DNA of 64,000 nucleotides from Mesoterricola silvestris (GCF_030295405.1 NZ_AP027080.1:3704001-3768000); one strand, 5' to 3'. Shown: positions 1 to 8,780, numbered from the stretch's first letter. The notes: generated by a model not told the origin, from the sequence alone. Translations and numbers: made by a program.

Positions 1-457
1 CCCGCAGGACCCGCACCCAGGTGTAGCCGCAGGACGCAAGGACATCGGCCGCCAGGTGGGAGACCCGGTCATCGTAGTCCACCAGCACCACCAGCTGGCG
101 CTTGTCCTTGGCGATCTCGGCCAGGGCCTTGGGGAGATGGTTGAAGGGCAGGTTGAAGGCGCCCCGGATATGACCCGACGAACCGTTGAAATCCTCAGGC
201 CTCCGCAGGTCCACCACCACCGGCGGGTCCCCGTGCAGGACCTGCTCCAGTTCGATGGGCCGGAACACCTCCTTGTGGCGGGCCCGCCGCCAGCTCTTGA
301 AGTCCGGCCATTTGAGGATCAGGATCGCCAGCAGGGCCACCAAGCCGCCAGCCAATGGATACGCCACTTCGGGCCGCGAAACCCAGCCTGCGAAGCCGCC
401 CGGCCCGGCCAGGACGGCGGGCGTGAAGGCCTGGAGCAGGGCATGGGAATCAAACAT
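1..457 (-). CDS. membrane-anchored rhodanese-like protein (3' end outside window)
   Basis: Reading the minus strand from an ATG at 455-457 gives an open frame that runs off the window edge. Residues about 34-50 form one membrane segment (VAYPLAGGLVALLAILIL), followed by a short basic linker and a rhodanese-type domain with VVVDLRRPEDFNGSSGHIRGAFNLP, the usual substrate-entry part of the fold. Where sulfurtransferases carry the catalytic Cys loop (CxxGxR), this protein reads VDYDDRV, so the Cys is missing and the domain is probably a non-catalytic binding module. Family assignment is good; function is unknown. It is divergent from the lipoprotein gene at 581. Confidence 0.75.
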   Translation of the reverse strand, partial: MFDSHALLQAFTPAVLAGPGGFAGWVSRPEVAYPLAGGLVALLAILILKWPDFKSWRRARHKEVFRPIELEQVLHGDPPVVVDLRRPEDFNGSSGHIRGAFNLPFNHLPKALAEIAKDKRQLVVLVDYDDRVSHLAADVLASCGYTWVRVLR

Positions 458-580
458 GGTTCGCCTCCGGTGCTGGTTTCTGCCTACCCTGGAGGTGCCG
501 CCATGTCGAGGAGCCCTCCAGGAGCGGAATCCAGGCCATTATATACACGTGGGATGATCGAACCGATGCAAGAAGCCGCA

Positions 581-1144
581 ATGTCACTGGGAAAAGGAAT
601 GCTTTTCGCCGCCGTCGCGCTGATGGCCGCCTGCGGCGGGGGCCGGGACCCCCGGCAGTTGGTGGTGGAGCCCGAGGCCCCCGCCGTGCTGGTGGGCGAG
701 ACCCTGGCCCTTACCGCCCGCGCCCCGGGCGACGGGGCCGCGGACGCGGAGTGGGAGGTGCAGGAGCCCTACGGGGGCGGCCTCCTCCACAGCCAGGGCT
801 CCCGGGTCACCTACGTGCCTCCCGAGGCCGCCGGCACCTACCACCTGGTGCTGCGGACCCCGGGCCACAAGCAGACCGTGGAGGTCCAGGTGCTGCCCAG
901 CCCCGCGCTGGAGCCCCTCTCGCCGCGCATCGCCCCGGGGTCCTCCGTCACCTTCCGGGTCCGCATGCGCGGCCTCCCCCGGGACACCGCGGTGTGGACC
1001 GTGGCCGAGGCGGAGGGCGGCGAGATCACCGCCGACGGCCGGTACACGGCCCCCCGCAGGCCGGGGGTCTACCACGTCACCGCCACCTCCACCTCGGACC
1101 CCTCGGCCTCGGCCCGCGCCACGGTCACCGTGGGAGCCGATTGA
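581..1144 (+). CDS. lipoprotein with Ig-like domains
   Basis: Predicted 187-residue exported lipoprotein. The N-terminus MSLGKGMLFAAVALMAAC is a type II signal peptide with lipobox LMAAC, followed by GGG, which should be processed by the Lgt enzyme encoded in the same window. The rest shows two beta-rich, bacterial Ig-like stretches: PEAPAVLVGETLALTARA and, towards the C-terminus, a segment ending YHVTATSTSDPSASARATVTV, the typical tail of Big_2-like domains. The open frame extends upstream, but the start at 581 places the signal peptide at the N-terminus; 566 and 599 are alternatives. It lies 8 bases upstream of the YihY-type gene and may be co-transcribed. Function unknown; surface or periplasmic. 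Confidence 0.7.
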   Translation: MSLGKGMLFAAVALMAACGGGRDPRQLVVEPEAPAVLVGETLALTARAPGDGAADAEWEVQEPYGGGLLHSQGSRVTYVPPEAAGTYHLVLRTPGHKQTVEVQVLPSPALEPLSPRIAPGSSVTFRVRMRGLPRDTAVWTVAEAEGGEITADGRYTAPRRPGVYHVTATSTSDPSASARATVTVGAD

Positions 1145-1152
1145 GGCCGCCC

Positions 1153-2400
1153 ATGGGGGAGCGCCGGACCCGCATCGCGGACCTGGCCCACCACGGCTGG
1201 GAGACGGCCCTGGAGGCCCTGGCGGGCTTCCGCGCCAACGCGGACCTGCGCCAGGCCTCCAGCCTCGCCTTCTACAGCCTGCTGGCCCTGATCCCCGCCC
1301 TGCTCCTCCTCACCTACCTCCTGGGCCTGATCATCGGCAGTTCCGCCGCGGCCCACCAGCGGGTCACGGACTACCTGGCCCGCATGGTGCCGGACCAGGC
1401 CGAGCGGGTCCTGCAGGACGTGGCCGGCCTCACGCGCCATCCCGGCACCGCGGGCTGGCTCAACCTCCTGGTGCTGGCCTGGTCCGTGTCGCCGCTGGTC
1501 TCGGCCCTGCGGGAGATCGTCCGGGGCATCTACAAGGAGCGGGAGACCCGCTCCCTGTGGCTGGTCAAGCTCATGGACCTGGCGGGGGGCGTGGCCTCCC
1601 TCACGGCCCTGGCGGCCCTGGCGGGGGCGGGGGTCTTCCTGCACTTCCTCAACGCTTCCTTCCTGGGCGCCCGCACCGTGTCCCCGGGCCTCGTCCTGCC
1701 CTTCGCGGTGAGCACGGCCCTGGTCATGGGCCTGGTGTCGTTCTACGCCCCCCGGGACGCCCGGCGCGGCCACCTGCTGGCCGGGGCCCTCACCACCACG
1801 GTGCTGTGGTTCCTGCTGCGCCCCGCCTTCACCTGGTTCCTCGCCGTGGACCCCACCTACGGCGTGGCCTTCGGTTCGTTCAAGTCCCTCTTCCTCATCG
1901 TCATCTGGATCTACGTGTCCATGGCGACCCTGCTCCTGGGCGTGGAGGTGGCCGCGGCCTGCCATCGAGGGGACGCCGTGGCCATCAAGCGGCTCATGGA
2001 GGGCCGGGCCCGCCGCGGCTATCCCGGCCACCGGCGCCTGATCCTGGACGCCCCCGGGGGCCACGCCTTCTTCCGGGAGGGCGAGCCCGGCGGGGAGATG
2101 TTCTACGTCCTTTCGGGTTCCGTGCGGATCCTCAAGGGGGACCGGGAGATCGCCCGCATCGGCCCGGGCAGCTTCCTGGGGGAGATGACCTTCCTCCTGG
2201 GCCTGGACCGCTCCGCCACGGCGATTGCCGCCGAGCCCTGCCAGTGCGTGGTGATCCACGCCCGCAACTTCGCGCAGCTCCTCCGGGAATACCCCGATAC
2301 GGTGCGGGTGATGCTGGTGGGCATGGCCACGCGCCTGCGCGCGACCAGCGAGAAGTCCGCCGGGAACCCCACGGCGGAGGACGTGGCGGCGCTCAGCTAG
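1153..2400 (+). CDS. YihY/UPF0761 membrane protein fused to a cyclic nucleotide-binding domain
   Basis: A 415-residue protein. Residues about 20-285 match the YihY/RbnBN-type family: an amphipathic start, LAFYSLLALIPALLLLTYLLG, and several further helices ending SLFLIVIWIYVSMATLLLGVEVAAA. The last ~115 residues look like a Crp/PKA-type cyclic nucleotide domain (FREGEPGGEMFYVLSGSVRIL, then GPGSFLGEMTFLLG and RSATAIAAEPC, resembling the phosphate-binding cassette). Family members normally end after the membrane part, so the C-terminal sensor suggests ligand control of a membrane protein. The ligand is not determined. The TAG stop is part of the CTAG target duplication of the element at 2401-2665. 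Confidence 0.85.
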   Translation: MGERRTRIADLAHHGWETALEALAGFRANADLRQASSLAFYSLLALIPALLLLTYLLGLIIGSSAAAHQRVTDYLARMVPDQAERVLQDVAGLTRHPGTAGWLNLLVLAWSVSPLVSALREIVRGIYKERETRSLWLVKLMDLAGGVASLTALAALAGAGVFLHFLNASFLGARTVSPGLVLPFAVSTALVMGLVSFYAPRDARRGHLLAGALTTTVLWFLLRPAFTWFLAVDPTYGVAFGSFKSLFLIVIWIYVSMATLLLGVEVAAACHRGDAVAIKRLMEGRARRGYPGHRRLILDAPGGHAFFREGEPGGEMFYVLSGSVRILKGDREIARIGPGSFLGEMTFLLGLDRSATAIAAEPCQCVVIHARNFAQLLREYPDTVRVMLVGMATRLRATSEKSAGNPTAEDVAALS

Positions 2401-2665
2401 GAGCCTGTCCAAGTAATATTCGGCCCCGCGATGGTGGCACCGGCCATGGCAAGACAAGGCCCGCGAGGAGAGCGATTAGGTTAATCGTTCGACGAGCGGA
2501 ACGCGGGATTGCCGTGGCCGCTGCCACCACCGGAGGCGGCGTCTGGAGGCCCGCCTATCGTGCGCAAGTCCCTTGAAAATATGACCTATATTTCCCGCGG
2601 GCCTTGCGCTCGATAATCGGGCCTCCAGACGCCGTCGCGGGGCCGAATATTACTTGGACAGGCTC
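2401..2665. mobile_element. 265-bp MITE-like element with 31-bp perfect terminal inverted repeats
   Basis: Bases 2401-2431 (starting GAGCCTGTCCAAGTAATA) are a perfect inverted copy of 2635-2665. CTAG at 2397-2400 and 2666-2669 flanks the element and fits a 4-bp target duplication. Inside are two hairpins of equal length: 2432-2450 pairs with 2511-2529 (17 of 19), and 2537-2560 pairs with 2611-2634 (22 of 24), so the whole unit is symmetrical about 2533 and can fold as a three-way junction. No transposase is encoded, so it must have been mobilised in trans, probably by an insertion sequence with CTAG target preference (IS701-type elements are known for this). The parent element is not in the window. 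Confidence 0.88.
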
Positions 2666-3654
2666 CTAGGCGTGGCGATGCCCAGCAGCCCGAGGACCGC
2701 GGCGAAGGCCTCCGGCACCGGCGCCTTCAGGTCCAGCCGCCTTCCGTCCGCGGGGTGGTCCAGGGACAGCTTCCAGGCGTGGAGCATGGGGTGGGGGCAG
2801 GCGAAGTGGCGCTTGTCGGCGTCGAGCCACGCGCTGGCGCCGCCGTACACGGGGTCGCCCAGGATGGGCGCGCCCACGTGGGAGAGGTGCAGGCGGATCT
2901 GGTGGGTCCGGCCCGTGAGCAGTTCGCACTCCACCAGGGCGAGGCCGCAGGCCTTGGCCAGGACCTTCACCCGGGTCTGGCTGGGGCGGCCCGCGGCGTT
3001 GACGGTCATCTTGAGGCGGTCCACCCGGTGCCGGGCGATGGGCTCGTCCACCAGGAGGCTGCCCACGTCGGGGAGCTTGCGGCTCATGCGCACCACCGCC
3101 AGGTAGCGCTTCTCCACGGAGCGTTCCTTGAACTGGGCCTGCAGGGCGGCCTGGGTGGGCTGGTCCTTGGCCATGGCCAGGCAGCCCGTGGTGTACCGGT
3201 CCAGGCGGTGCACGAGGCCGGGCCACAGCGGCGCGGGGATCTCGTCCTCGCCCTCCTCGGGCAGTTCCTCCACGGGCGCCACGGCCGCGCGCAGGCGCCC
3301 CAGGAGCGCGTTCAGGACGGTGCCGCCGGCGTGGCCCGGGCCGGGGTGCACCACCATGCCCGCGGGCTTGTCGATGATCCAGAGGTGCTCGTCCTCGAAG
3401 AGGGTGGGCAGGTCGATGGCCTCGGGCTCCAGGAGGAGCGCTGGGGGGACCAGGTCGGGCAGGACGGTCTCCACCGTGGCGCCGCTGCGCACCCGGGTGC
3501 CGCCCTTGGTTACCACCACGCCGTTGACGGTGACGTTGCCGGCCCGCACCCAGGCGTCCCACCTGGAACGGGCGATCTCGGGGTGGTTCTCCGTGAGGAA
3601 CCGGTCCAGGCGCGGCGCGCCGGCGGGAAGGAAGTGGGAGACGGGACCGCTCAT
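2650..3654 (-). CDS. rluD: RluA/RluD-family 23S rRNA pseudouridine synthase
   Basis: Isomerises uridines in 23S rRNA. The 334-residue protein has an N-terminal S4 RNA-binding domain (about residues 14-70; RLDRFL, then VRAGNVTVNG) and a catalytic domain with HRLDRYTTG at 149-157, Asp152 being the expected catalytic residue, and later GRTHQIRLHL. The ATG overlaps the lgt stop (ATGA at 3651-3654), which fixes the start and indicates translational coupling. The last five codons and the TAA stop lie in the terminal repeat of the mobile element at 2401-2665; without the insertion the frame would end two codons after the same point (ATPS then TGA). RluD versus RluC/RluA specificity is not settled. 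Confidence 0.9.
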   Translation of the reverse strand: MSGPVSHFLPAGAPRLDRFLTENHPEIARSRWDAWVRAGNVTVNGVVVTKGGTRVRSGATVETVLPDLVPPALLLEPEAIDLPTLFEDEHLWIIDKPAGMVVHPGPGHAGGTVLNALLGRLRAAVAPVEELPEEGEDEIPAPLWPGLVHRLDRYTTGCLAMAKDQPTQAALQAQFKERSVEKRYLAVVRMSRKLPDVGSLLVDEPIARHRVDRLKMTVNAAGRPSQTRVKVLAKACGLALVECELLTGRTHQIRLHLSHVGAPILGDPVYGGASAWLDADKRHFACPHPMLHAWKLSLDHPADGRRLDLKAPVPEAFAAVLGLLGIATPRSLSK

Positions 3655-4448
3655 GACGCCACCTCGGCCCGGGGGGCCCTCGCGTACCAGAACCACAGGA
3701 AGGCGCCGAAGGCCACGAAGGCAAGCGCCGTGAGCCGGCCGGTGGAAAGCCAGGGGATCCCCAGGAGGAAGCCCCGGTCCAGGTCGGCGCGCCAGATCTC
3801 GGTCACGATGCGCCCCACCCCTTCCAGCATGAAGTAGAGGGCCCCCACCTGCCCCGCGAAGCGCCGGCGCCGCCCCGCCAGGAGCAGCACGCCCAGGACC
3901 AGGGCGTTGGCGGCCAGGGTGTAGAGCTGCACCGGGTGCAGCGGCACGTTCAGGGGCGTTCCCGAAAGCCAGTGGGCGTCGCCGTTCGTGAAGGTCACGG
4001 CCCAGGGGAGGTGGCATTCGGTGCCGTAGCAGCAGCCCGCGGAGAAGCACCCCATGCGGCCGATGGCCTGGCCCAGGGCCACCGCGGGGGTGAGGGCGTC
4101 CAGGGTCCCCGCCAGGGGCAGCTTGAGCTTGCGCATGCGCCAGAAGAACACCGCGAGCCCGCCGATGACGCCCCCGTGGATGGCGCCCCCCGCCCTGAGG
4201 TAGCCCAGGTCGAAGATCTGCGCCGCGGGCACGCCGCTGAAGAGATCCACGATGATCATGAGGAGCTTGGCGCCGATGATCCCGCCCAGCAGGAGCCAGA
4301 TGGCCAGGTCCGCGATGGCGTCGCCGGAGATGCCGTCCCGGCGCCCCAGGTGCTTGGCCAGGGCCAGGGCAAGGAAGAACCCGATGGTGAGGATGAGCCC
4401 GTAGGTGCCCACGGGAAAACTGCCTATCTTGAAGAGGATCGGATGCAT
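3651..4448 (-). CDS. lgt: prolipoprotein diacylglyceryl transferase
   Basis: Transfers diacylglycerol from phosphatidylglycerol to the lipobox cysteine of prolipoproteins in the inner membrane. The 265-residue length is normal. The Lgt signature region is present: GGAIHGGVIGG at 87-97, the conserved His91, then GQAIGRMGCFSAGCC around 126-140 with Arg131, and a C-terminal GRIVTEIWR. Seven hydrophobic segments are visible. The start ATG lies one base after the TAA of the upstream gene and is preceded by AAGGA, and the end overlaps rluD. Several substrates with clear lipoboxes occur in this window (581, 18898, 22606). Confidence 0.95.
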   Translation of the reverse strand: MHPILFKIGSFPVGTYGLILTIGFFLALALAKHLGRRDGISGDAIADLAIWLLLGGIIGAKLLMIIVDLFSGVPAAQIFDLGYLRAGGAIHGGVIGGLAVFFWRMRKLKLPLAGTLDALTPAVALGQAIGRMGCFSAGCCYGTECHLPWAVTFTNGDAHWLSGTPLNVPLHPVQLYTLAANALVLGVLLLAGRRRRFAGQVGALYFMLEGVGRIVTEIWRADLDRGFLLGIPWLSTGRLTALAFVAFGAFLWFWYARAPRAEVAS

Positions 4449-4449
4449 C

Positions 4450-4890
4450 TTAGTCCTTGGGCAGGGGCCGGAGCCGGGCCGGGGGGAGGTCCAGGGCCGC
4501 GATGTCGAAACTGAGGATCTCCCCGTAGGGCCGCAGGAGCGGCATGAGGCGGTCCGTGATGGCGGGCCTGAACCCCGCGTAGAATTCCTGGGCCAGCGGG
4601 GCCCGGGACCGGCCCCGCACGTGGAACTCCCGCACGGGCCCCTGGCGCACCTCCTCCAGGACGGCGCCTTCCAGGTGCTGGTCCAGGACGGCCATCACCC
4701 GCGACCGCACCTCCCCGGGCAGGGGCCCGTGGTCCACCGGCCCCTGGGGAAGGGCCGCGAGCCTGCGCAGGTGCACCACCGCCGGAACGGAGGCGGCCAC
4801 CACCAGGACCCCCAGGACCAGGGCGGACCGCCCCCAGCGGCGTTCGCGGCGACGGTCGGATTCCGGTGGGGGGCTTTCCAGGGAGGGCAT
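4450..4890 (-). CDS. single-pass membrane protein of unknown function
   Basis: I do not recognise this 146-residue protein. It has a charged cytoplasmic N-terminus (PPPESDRRRERRW), one membrane helix at about residues 22-40 (SALVLGVLVVAASVPAVVHL) and a ~100-residue outer part ending LDLPPARLRPLPKD without cysteines. It lies between fliK and lgt in the same transcription unit, one base before lgt, so co-expression with both is likely. A role in the envelope or flagellar assembly is possible from position only. The ATG at 4888-4890 is preceded by a purine-rich stretch of modest strength. Confidence 0.7.
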   Translation of the reverse strand: MPSLESPPPESDRRRERRWGRSALVLGVLVVAASVPAVVHLRRLAALPQGPVDHGPLPGEVRSRVMAVLDQHLEGAVLEEVRQGPVREFHVRGRSRAPLAQEFYAGFRPAITDRLMPLLRPYGEILSFDIAALDLPPARLRPLPKD

Positions 4891-4940
4891 GGGTTTCCTA
4901 GGAACGAATGAACTAACAGCATGCCATCAAACGCATCCGT

Positions 4941-6823
4941 TCAGCCCAGGACCTGCAGGCTGGACCCGGCCGCGAGGCTCCGGATCGTCGGAACGGGCCC
5001 GGGCCCGAGGCCCTGGATCCGGAGATCCACCGGCATCCCCAGGGCCCTCAGCTCCTCCTCCATCCCGGCCTGGGCCGCCACCAGCGCCTCCGGGTGCTGG
5101 GCCCACACGCGCACCCGGAGCCCGCCGGCCCCCTTGGCGACGCCCAGGCGGGTCTCCCCCAGGCGGGAGAAATTCAGCCCCAGGAGCACCCGGGTGGAGG
5201 CCGACTCCGGATTCCCCCTTCCCTTCCCCCCGCCGTCGGACTCCACCCACATCTGCAGGGGCGCCTGGGCCGCCCAGGGCAGCGGAAGCTCGTAGAAGGC
5301 GGTTCCCTCCCGGGCCTGGGCCGCGTGGAAGGGCGCCTCCCGGGGCGAGATGGACGGATCCGACAGGGCCCTGACGCTCTCCTTGATCCAGGACTCCCAG
5401 GCTTCCGGCGCGGCGGCCGGGCTCTCCGGGGCCCGCCCCGGCCCGCGCAGCGCCTGGGACACCGCGTCCAGCATCCCCTGGGGCAGGTCCGCCCTCTTCG
5501 CCAGGCCCGTCAGCACGCGCGCCGTGGCCTCCTGGGCCGCCGGTTCAGGGCCGCCGCCCCGCACCTGGGCGCGCAGGGCCAGTACCTGGGATTCGGGAAG
5601 GTCCCGCAGCGCCGCCCGCAGGGCCTCCTGGGATCCGGGCGCCCGGGCCTGCACCAGGGCCACCAGATCCCGCACCGCCGGGGCGACGGCTGGATCCAGG
5701 GAGGGGGCCGGGGCGGCGGTGGACGCGGATTCCGGCGCGGACGGAGGGGGCGTGGCCGGGGGACCCCCGGGCTGCCCGGAAACCGGTCCGGGGGTTGGCC
5801 CGGCGGGTTGGGCCGCCGGGGCCGGGGAGGGTTGTGCGGTGGGCGGCCCCAGGGGTTGGGGGTTGGCCGGATCCGGCGTTTGGGCTGCCGGCTGTCCGAG
5901 GGATGGGGGGGTCGACGGCACGGTCGTTTGGCCCATAGGCTGCTCGATAGGCTGTTCGACTGGTAGGCCAACGGGTTGTCCGGCAGGTTGCCCCGTGGAC
6001 GGCGCCGCGGGTTGACCCGCCTGTGGGGCCACCGCTTGCGCCGCGGGCTGCGCCGTGGGTCGCCCAACGGGCTGCGCCGTGGGTTGCCCATCGGGTTGCC
6101 CCGTCGGCTGGGCTGCCGGTTGGGGCGAGGAGGCTGCCGTGGCGGGTGCCGCAGGGGCTGCCGAGGGCGGGGCCGACCCTTGTCCGGCTGTCTGTCCCAG
6201 GCCCGGCTCCGGGGGGGAACCGGCGGGGGACCCAGGCGCCGGTGTGGCCGTCGGGAGGGTTGGCGGTGGGGTGGTCTGGGCGGTGGATGCGGGGCCGGGG
6301 CGGGGCCGGGGGCCGGGGCGGGGGCCGGGGGGGTCGGGGCCGCCGGGCCGGCCTGGGCGGGGGCCTGACCCGCCGGCGTGGCGGGCGGCTCCGCGGGCGG
6401 GGCGCCGCCCAGGAGGCGGAAGAGCTGCACCAGGGGCTCCAGCCCGGGGGCGGGCTCGGGCTGGGTGAGGCGGGCCTGGAGGAGCTGGGCCTCCCCCTGG
6501 AGGAGGGGGGCCAGGATGGCGGGGGGGGCGGGGGGCTGGGCCTGGAGGGTCTGGAGGCGGAGGGTTCCGCCGTCGGAGGCGGCCACCCGCACCAGGAGCC
6601 GGGTTCCGTCGGGGAAGGGGAAATCGCCCTGGGCGGTGAGGGTCTGGCCGGAGGGCAGCGTGAACTGGAGGCCGGCGCTGGTTCTGCCCTGGAACAGCAG
6701 GTTCACGTCCTGGCCCAGGAGGGCGTTGAGGACCGCCTGGGGGGCCGCGGGGAGTTCGGGCAGGGGCTGGGAGGCCTGGACGGCGTTCAGGAAGGCGGTG
6801 ACGGCGCTCTGGACGGGGTCCAT
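4941..6823 (-). CDS. fliK: FliK-type flagellar hook-length control protein, apparent frameshift
   Basis: The N-terminal ~175 residues start at ATG 6821-6823 (MDPVQSAVTAFLNAVQ) with GAGGAG seven bases upstream. The C-terminal ~450 residues are in a different frame and end at 4941 with a FliK C-terminal domain (VLLGLNFSRLGETRLGV, VRVWAQHPEAL). Frame one is sensible down to about 6290-6340, then turns Arg-rich; frame two is sensible (Pro/Gln/Ala-rich, many GQP and AQP units) from about 6300 onward but Arg-rich upstream of that. The switch lies in a run of G and C homopolymers, and the total length is one base short of a multiple of three. This is either a real slippage mutation or a sequencing error. 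FliK measures hook length and switches export specificity of the flagellar secretion system. Confidence 0.75.
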
Positions 6824-6834
6824 GGCCCGGCTCC

Positions 6835-7926
6835 TCAGATCTGGAAGTGCCTGCGCAGGATCCCGGCCATGTCCTGCAGGGGGGCCACCTGGTCCACGCA
6901 GCCCTTCTCGAAGGCCGCCCGGGGCATGCCGTAGACCACGCAGGACTCCTCGGCCTCGGCCAGGGTGTGGGCGCCCTTGGCCTTGAGGGACACCATGCCC
7001 CGGGCCCCGTCGCTGCCCATTCCCGTGAGGATCATGGCGAACACCTGGCGGGTGCAGGTGTCGGCGATGCTCTGGAAGAGCACGTCCACGCTGGGGCGGT
7101 GGAGGCTGGAGGCGGGCTCGGCGCTCAGCTCGATGGTGCCCCCCAGGCCCCGCTGGCGGTAGAGCATGTGGTGGCCGCCGGGGGCGATGTACACCACCCC
7201 GGGGCGCGCGGTCTCGCCGTGCTCGGCCTCCTTGACCTCCACCTGGCAGAGGCCGTTGAGGCGCTCGGCGAAGGCCCGGGTGAAGGTGCCGGGCATGTGC
7301 TGGACGATGAGGCAGGGGACGGGAAGGGTCCGGGGGATGCCGGGCAGCAGGTCCTGGAGGGCCTTGGGGCCGCCGGTGGAGCACCCGATGGTCAGCAGTT
7401 CGGCCATGGGGCCGGTGATGCCCCCCACCCTGCCCAGGTGGGCCGGAGGGGCGGCGGGCGCGGCGGGGGCGGGCGCGAGGCCGGGGCGCGGCGGGGCCGG
7501 AACGGGGGGCCGGGCCTTCTGGAAGCGGGGGCTCCGGGCCAGCTTGCGCACCTTCTCCTGCAGGTCCTGCTGGATCTGAAGGATGCTCGAACTGGCGAGG
7601 CTGCTTTCCTTGGGGATGAAATCCAGGGCGCCCAGGGCCAGGGCGTCCAGGGTGGCGGCGGCGCCCTCCTGGGTGAGGCTGGAGACCATGAGCACGGCCC
7701 GGGGCATCTCCGCCATGATCCGCTTGAGGCAGCCCAGGCCGTCCAGGCGCGGCATCTCCACGTCCAGGGTGACGATGTCGGGGTTGAGCTGGGGGATCTT
7801 CTCCAGGGCGTCCAGGCCGTCCCGGGCGGAGCCCACCACGGCGATGTCCGGGGCCTGGAGCATGCGCTCCAGGGCCTTGCGCATGAAGGGGCTGTCGTCC
7901 ACGATCAGGACGCGGATGGGGTCCAT
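6835..7926 (-). CDS. cheB: CheB protein-glutamate methylesterase/deamidase
   Basis: Removes methyl groups from chemoreceptor glutamates when phosphorylated by CheA. Residues 1-120 are a receiver domain (LIVDDS; phospho-acceptor Asp55 in TLDVEMP; Lys in FIPK). A Pro/Ala-rich linker (about 137-165) leads to the methylesterase domain with the catalytic triad Ser183 (GCSTGG), His210 (QHMP) and Asp306 (GMGSDG). The frame also opens at a TTG three codons earlier; ATG at 7924-7926 with AGGA upstream was preferred. It lies between an HDOD gene and fliK and shares the operon with cheR. No cheA, cheW or receptor gene is in the window. Confidence 0.95.
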   Translation of the reverse strand: MDPIRVLIVDDSPFMRKALERMLQAPDIAVVGSARDGLDALEKIPQLNPDIVTLDVEMPRLDGLGCLKRIMAEMPRAVLMVSSLTQEGAAATLDALALGALDFIPKESSLASSSILQIQQDLQEKVRKLARSPRFQKARPPVPAPPRPGLAPAPAAPAAPPAHLGRVGGITGPMAELLTIGCSTGGPKALQDLLPGIPRTLPVPCLIVQHMPGTFTRAFAERLNGLCQVEVKEAEHGETARPGVVYIAPGGHHMLYRQRGLGGTIELSAEPASSLHRPSVDVLFQSIADTCTRQVFAMILTGMGSDGARGMVSLKAKGAHTLAEAEESCVVYGMPRAAFEKGCVDQVAPLQDMAGILRRHFQI

Positions 7927-7931
7927 GGCGA

Positions 7932-8780
7932 TCAATCCTGGAAGGCGAGTTTCACGAAATTCACGGCGTGCTCCAGTTCATCGTCGATGCTGAAGGTGAG
8001 GCGCTCGGCGTCGAAGTCGCCGCCGCCGAAGACGACGGGGTAGGCGGGCTGCTCCTCCAGGGAGAACATCAGGGTCTCGTCGGCGGGCCCGTTGGGGATG
8101 CGGGTGCGCACCAGGAGGTCGGCGATCTGCACCAGGGCCGGGAGGAAATCCGTGAGGTGGTCCTGGTGGTGGTCCCGGATGGCCGCGACCATGGCCGCGG
8201 GGAAGCTCCAGTGCTCGGCCACCATGGCCCCCACCTCCGCGTGGGTGATGCCCAGGTTCCCGAACTCCGCGTCCAGGCAGGCGTCGCCCTGCTCGATGGC
8301 CTGGACCACGGGGGCGTATTCCTCCGTGAAGCAGCGGTCCAGGGCGATCTTGCCAATGTCGTGCAGGAGCCCCGCCAGGTAGGCGGACTCGTCCATGTGG
8401 TTCATCTTGATGAGCCGGCAGATGCCCTTGGACACCAGGCCCACCGCCACGGAATGCTGCCAGAGGCGGAAGGGGTCCAGGTGGTTGGAGCCCCGGAAGC
8501 TCCGGATGATGGCGGCGGTGCGGCCCAGGTTCAGCAGGGCCTCGAAGCCCAGGCGCATGACGGCGGTGCGCAGGTCCATGACGCGCTGGTCGCCGGCGTA
8601 CATGACCGAATTGGCCAGGCGCAGCATGGTGGCCGAAAGGGCCGGGTCCTTGGCCAGGATGTTCAGGATCCGGTCCACGCTGCACCGGTCGTCCGCCACG
8701 GCCTGCCCCAGGGAGACCACCGTGGTGGGGAGGCTGGGCAGGGTCCTGACCCGGGTGCGGACGAGATCGGAGGTGATCAT
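7932..8780 (-). CDS. HDOD-domain signalling protein (copy 2)
   Basis: A 282-residue HDOD protein, a class that serves as a signalling output or scaffold module in bacterial motility and regulation. The domain covers most of the chain: LPSLPTTVVSLGQAVADD, LAKDPALSATMLRLANSVMY, LLHDIGKIALDR and THAEVGAMVAEHW followed by IRDHHQ. The HD-like motif HDIGK is kept, but HDOD proteins generally lack phosphodiesterase activity. It has the same length as its neighbour at 8782, only one base apart, so the pair looks like a tandem duplication that has since diverged. It ends 5 bases before cheB, pointing to a chemotaxis or motility role. Confidence 0.9.
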   Translation of the reverse strand: MITSDLVRTRVRTLPSLPTTVVSLGQAVADDRCSVDRILNILAKDPALSATMLRLANSVMYAGDQRVMDLRTAVMRLGFEALLNLGRTAAIIRSFRGSNHLDPFRLWQHSVAVGLVSKGICRLIKMNHMDESAYLAGLLHDIGKIALDRCFTEEYAPVVQAIEQGDACLDAEFGNLGITHAEVGAMVAEHWSFPAAMVAAIRDHHQDHLTDFLPALVQIADLLVRTRIPNGPADETLMFSLEEQPAYPVVFGGGDFDAERLTFSIDDELEHAVNFVKLAFQD

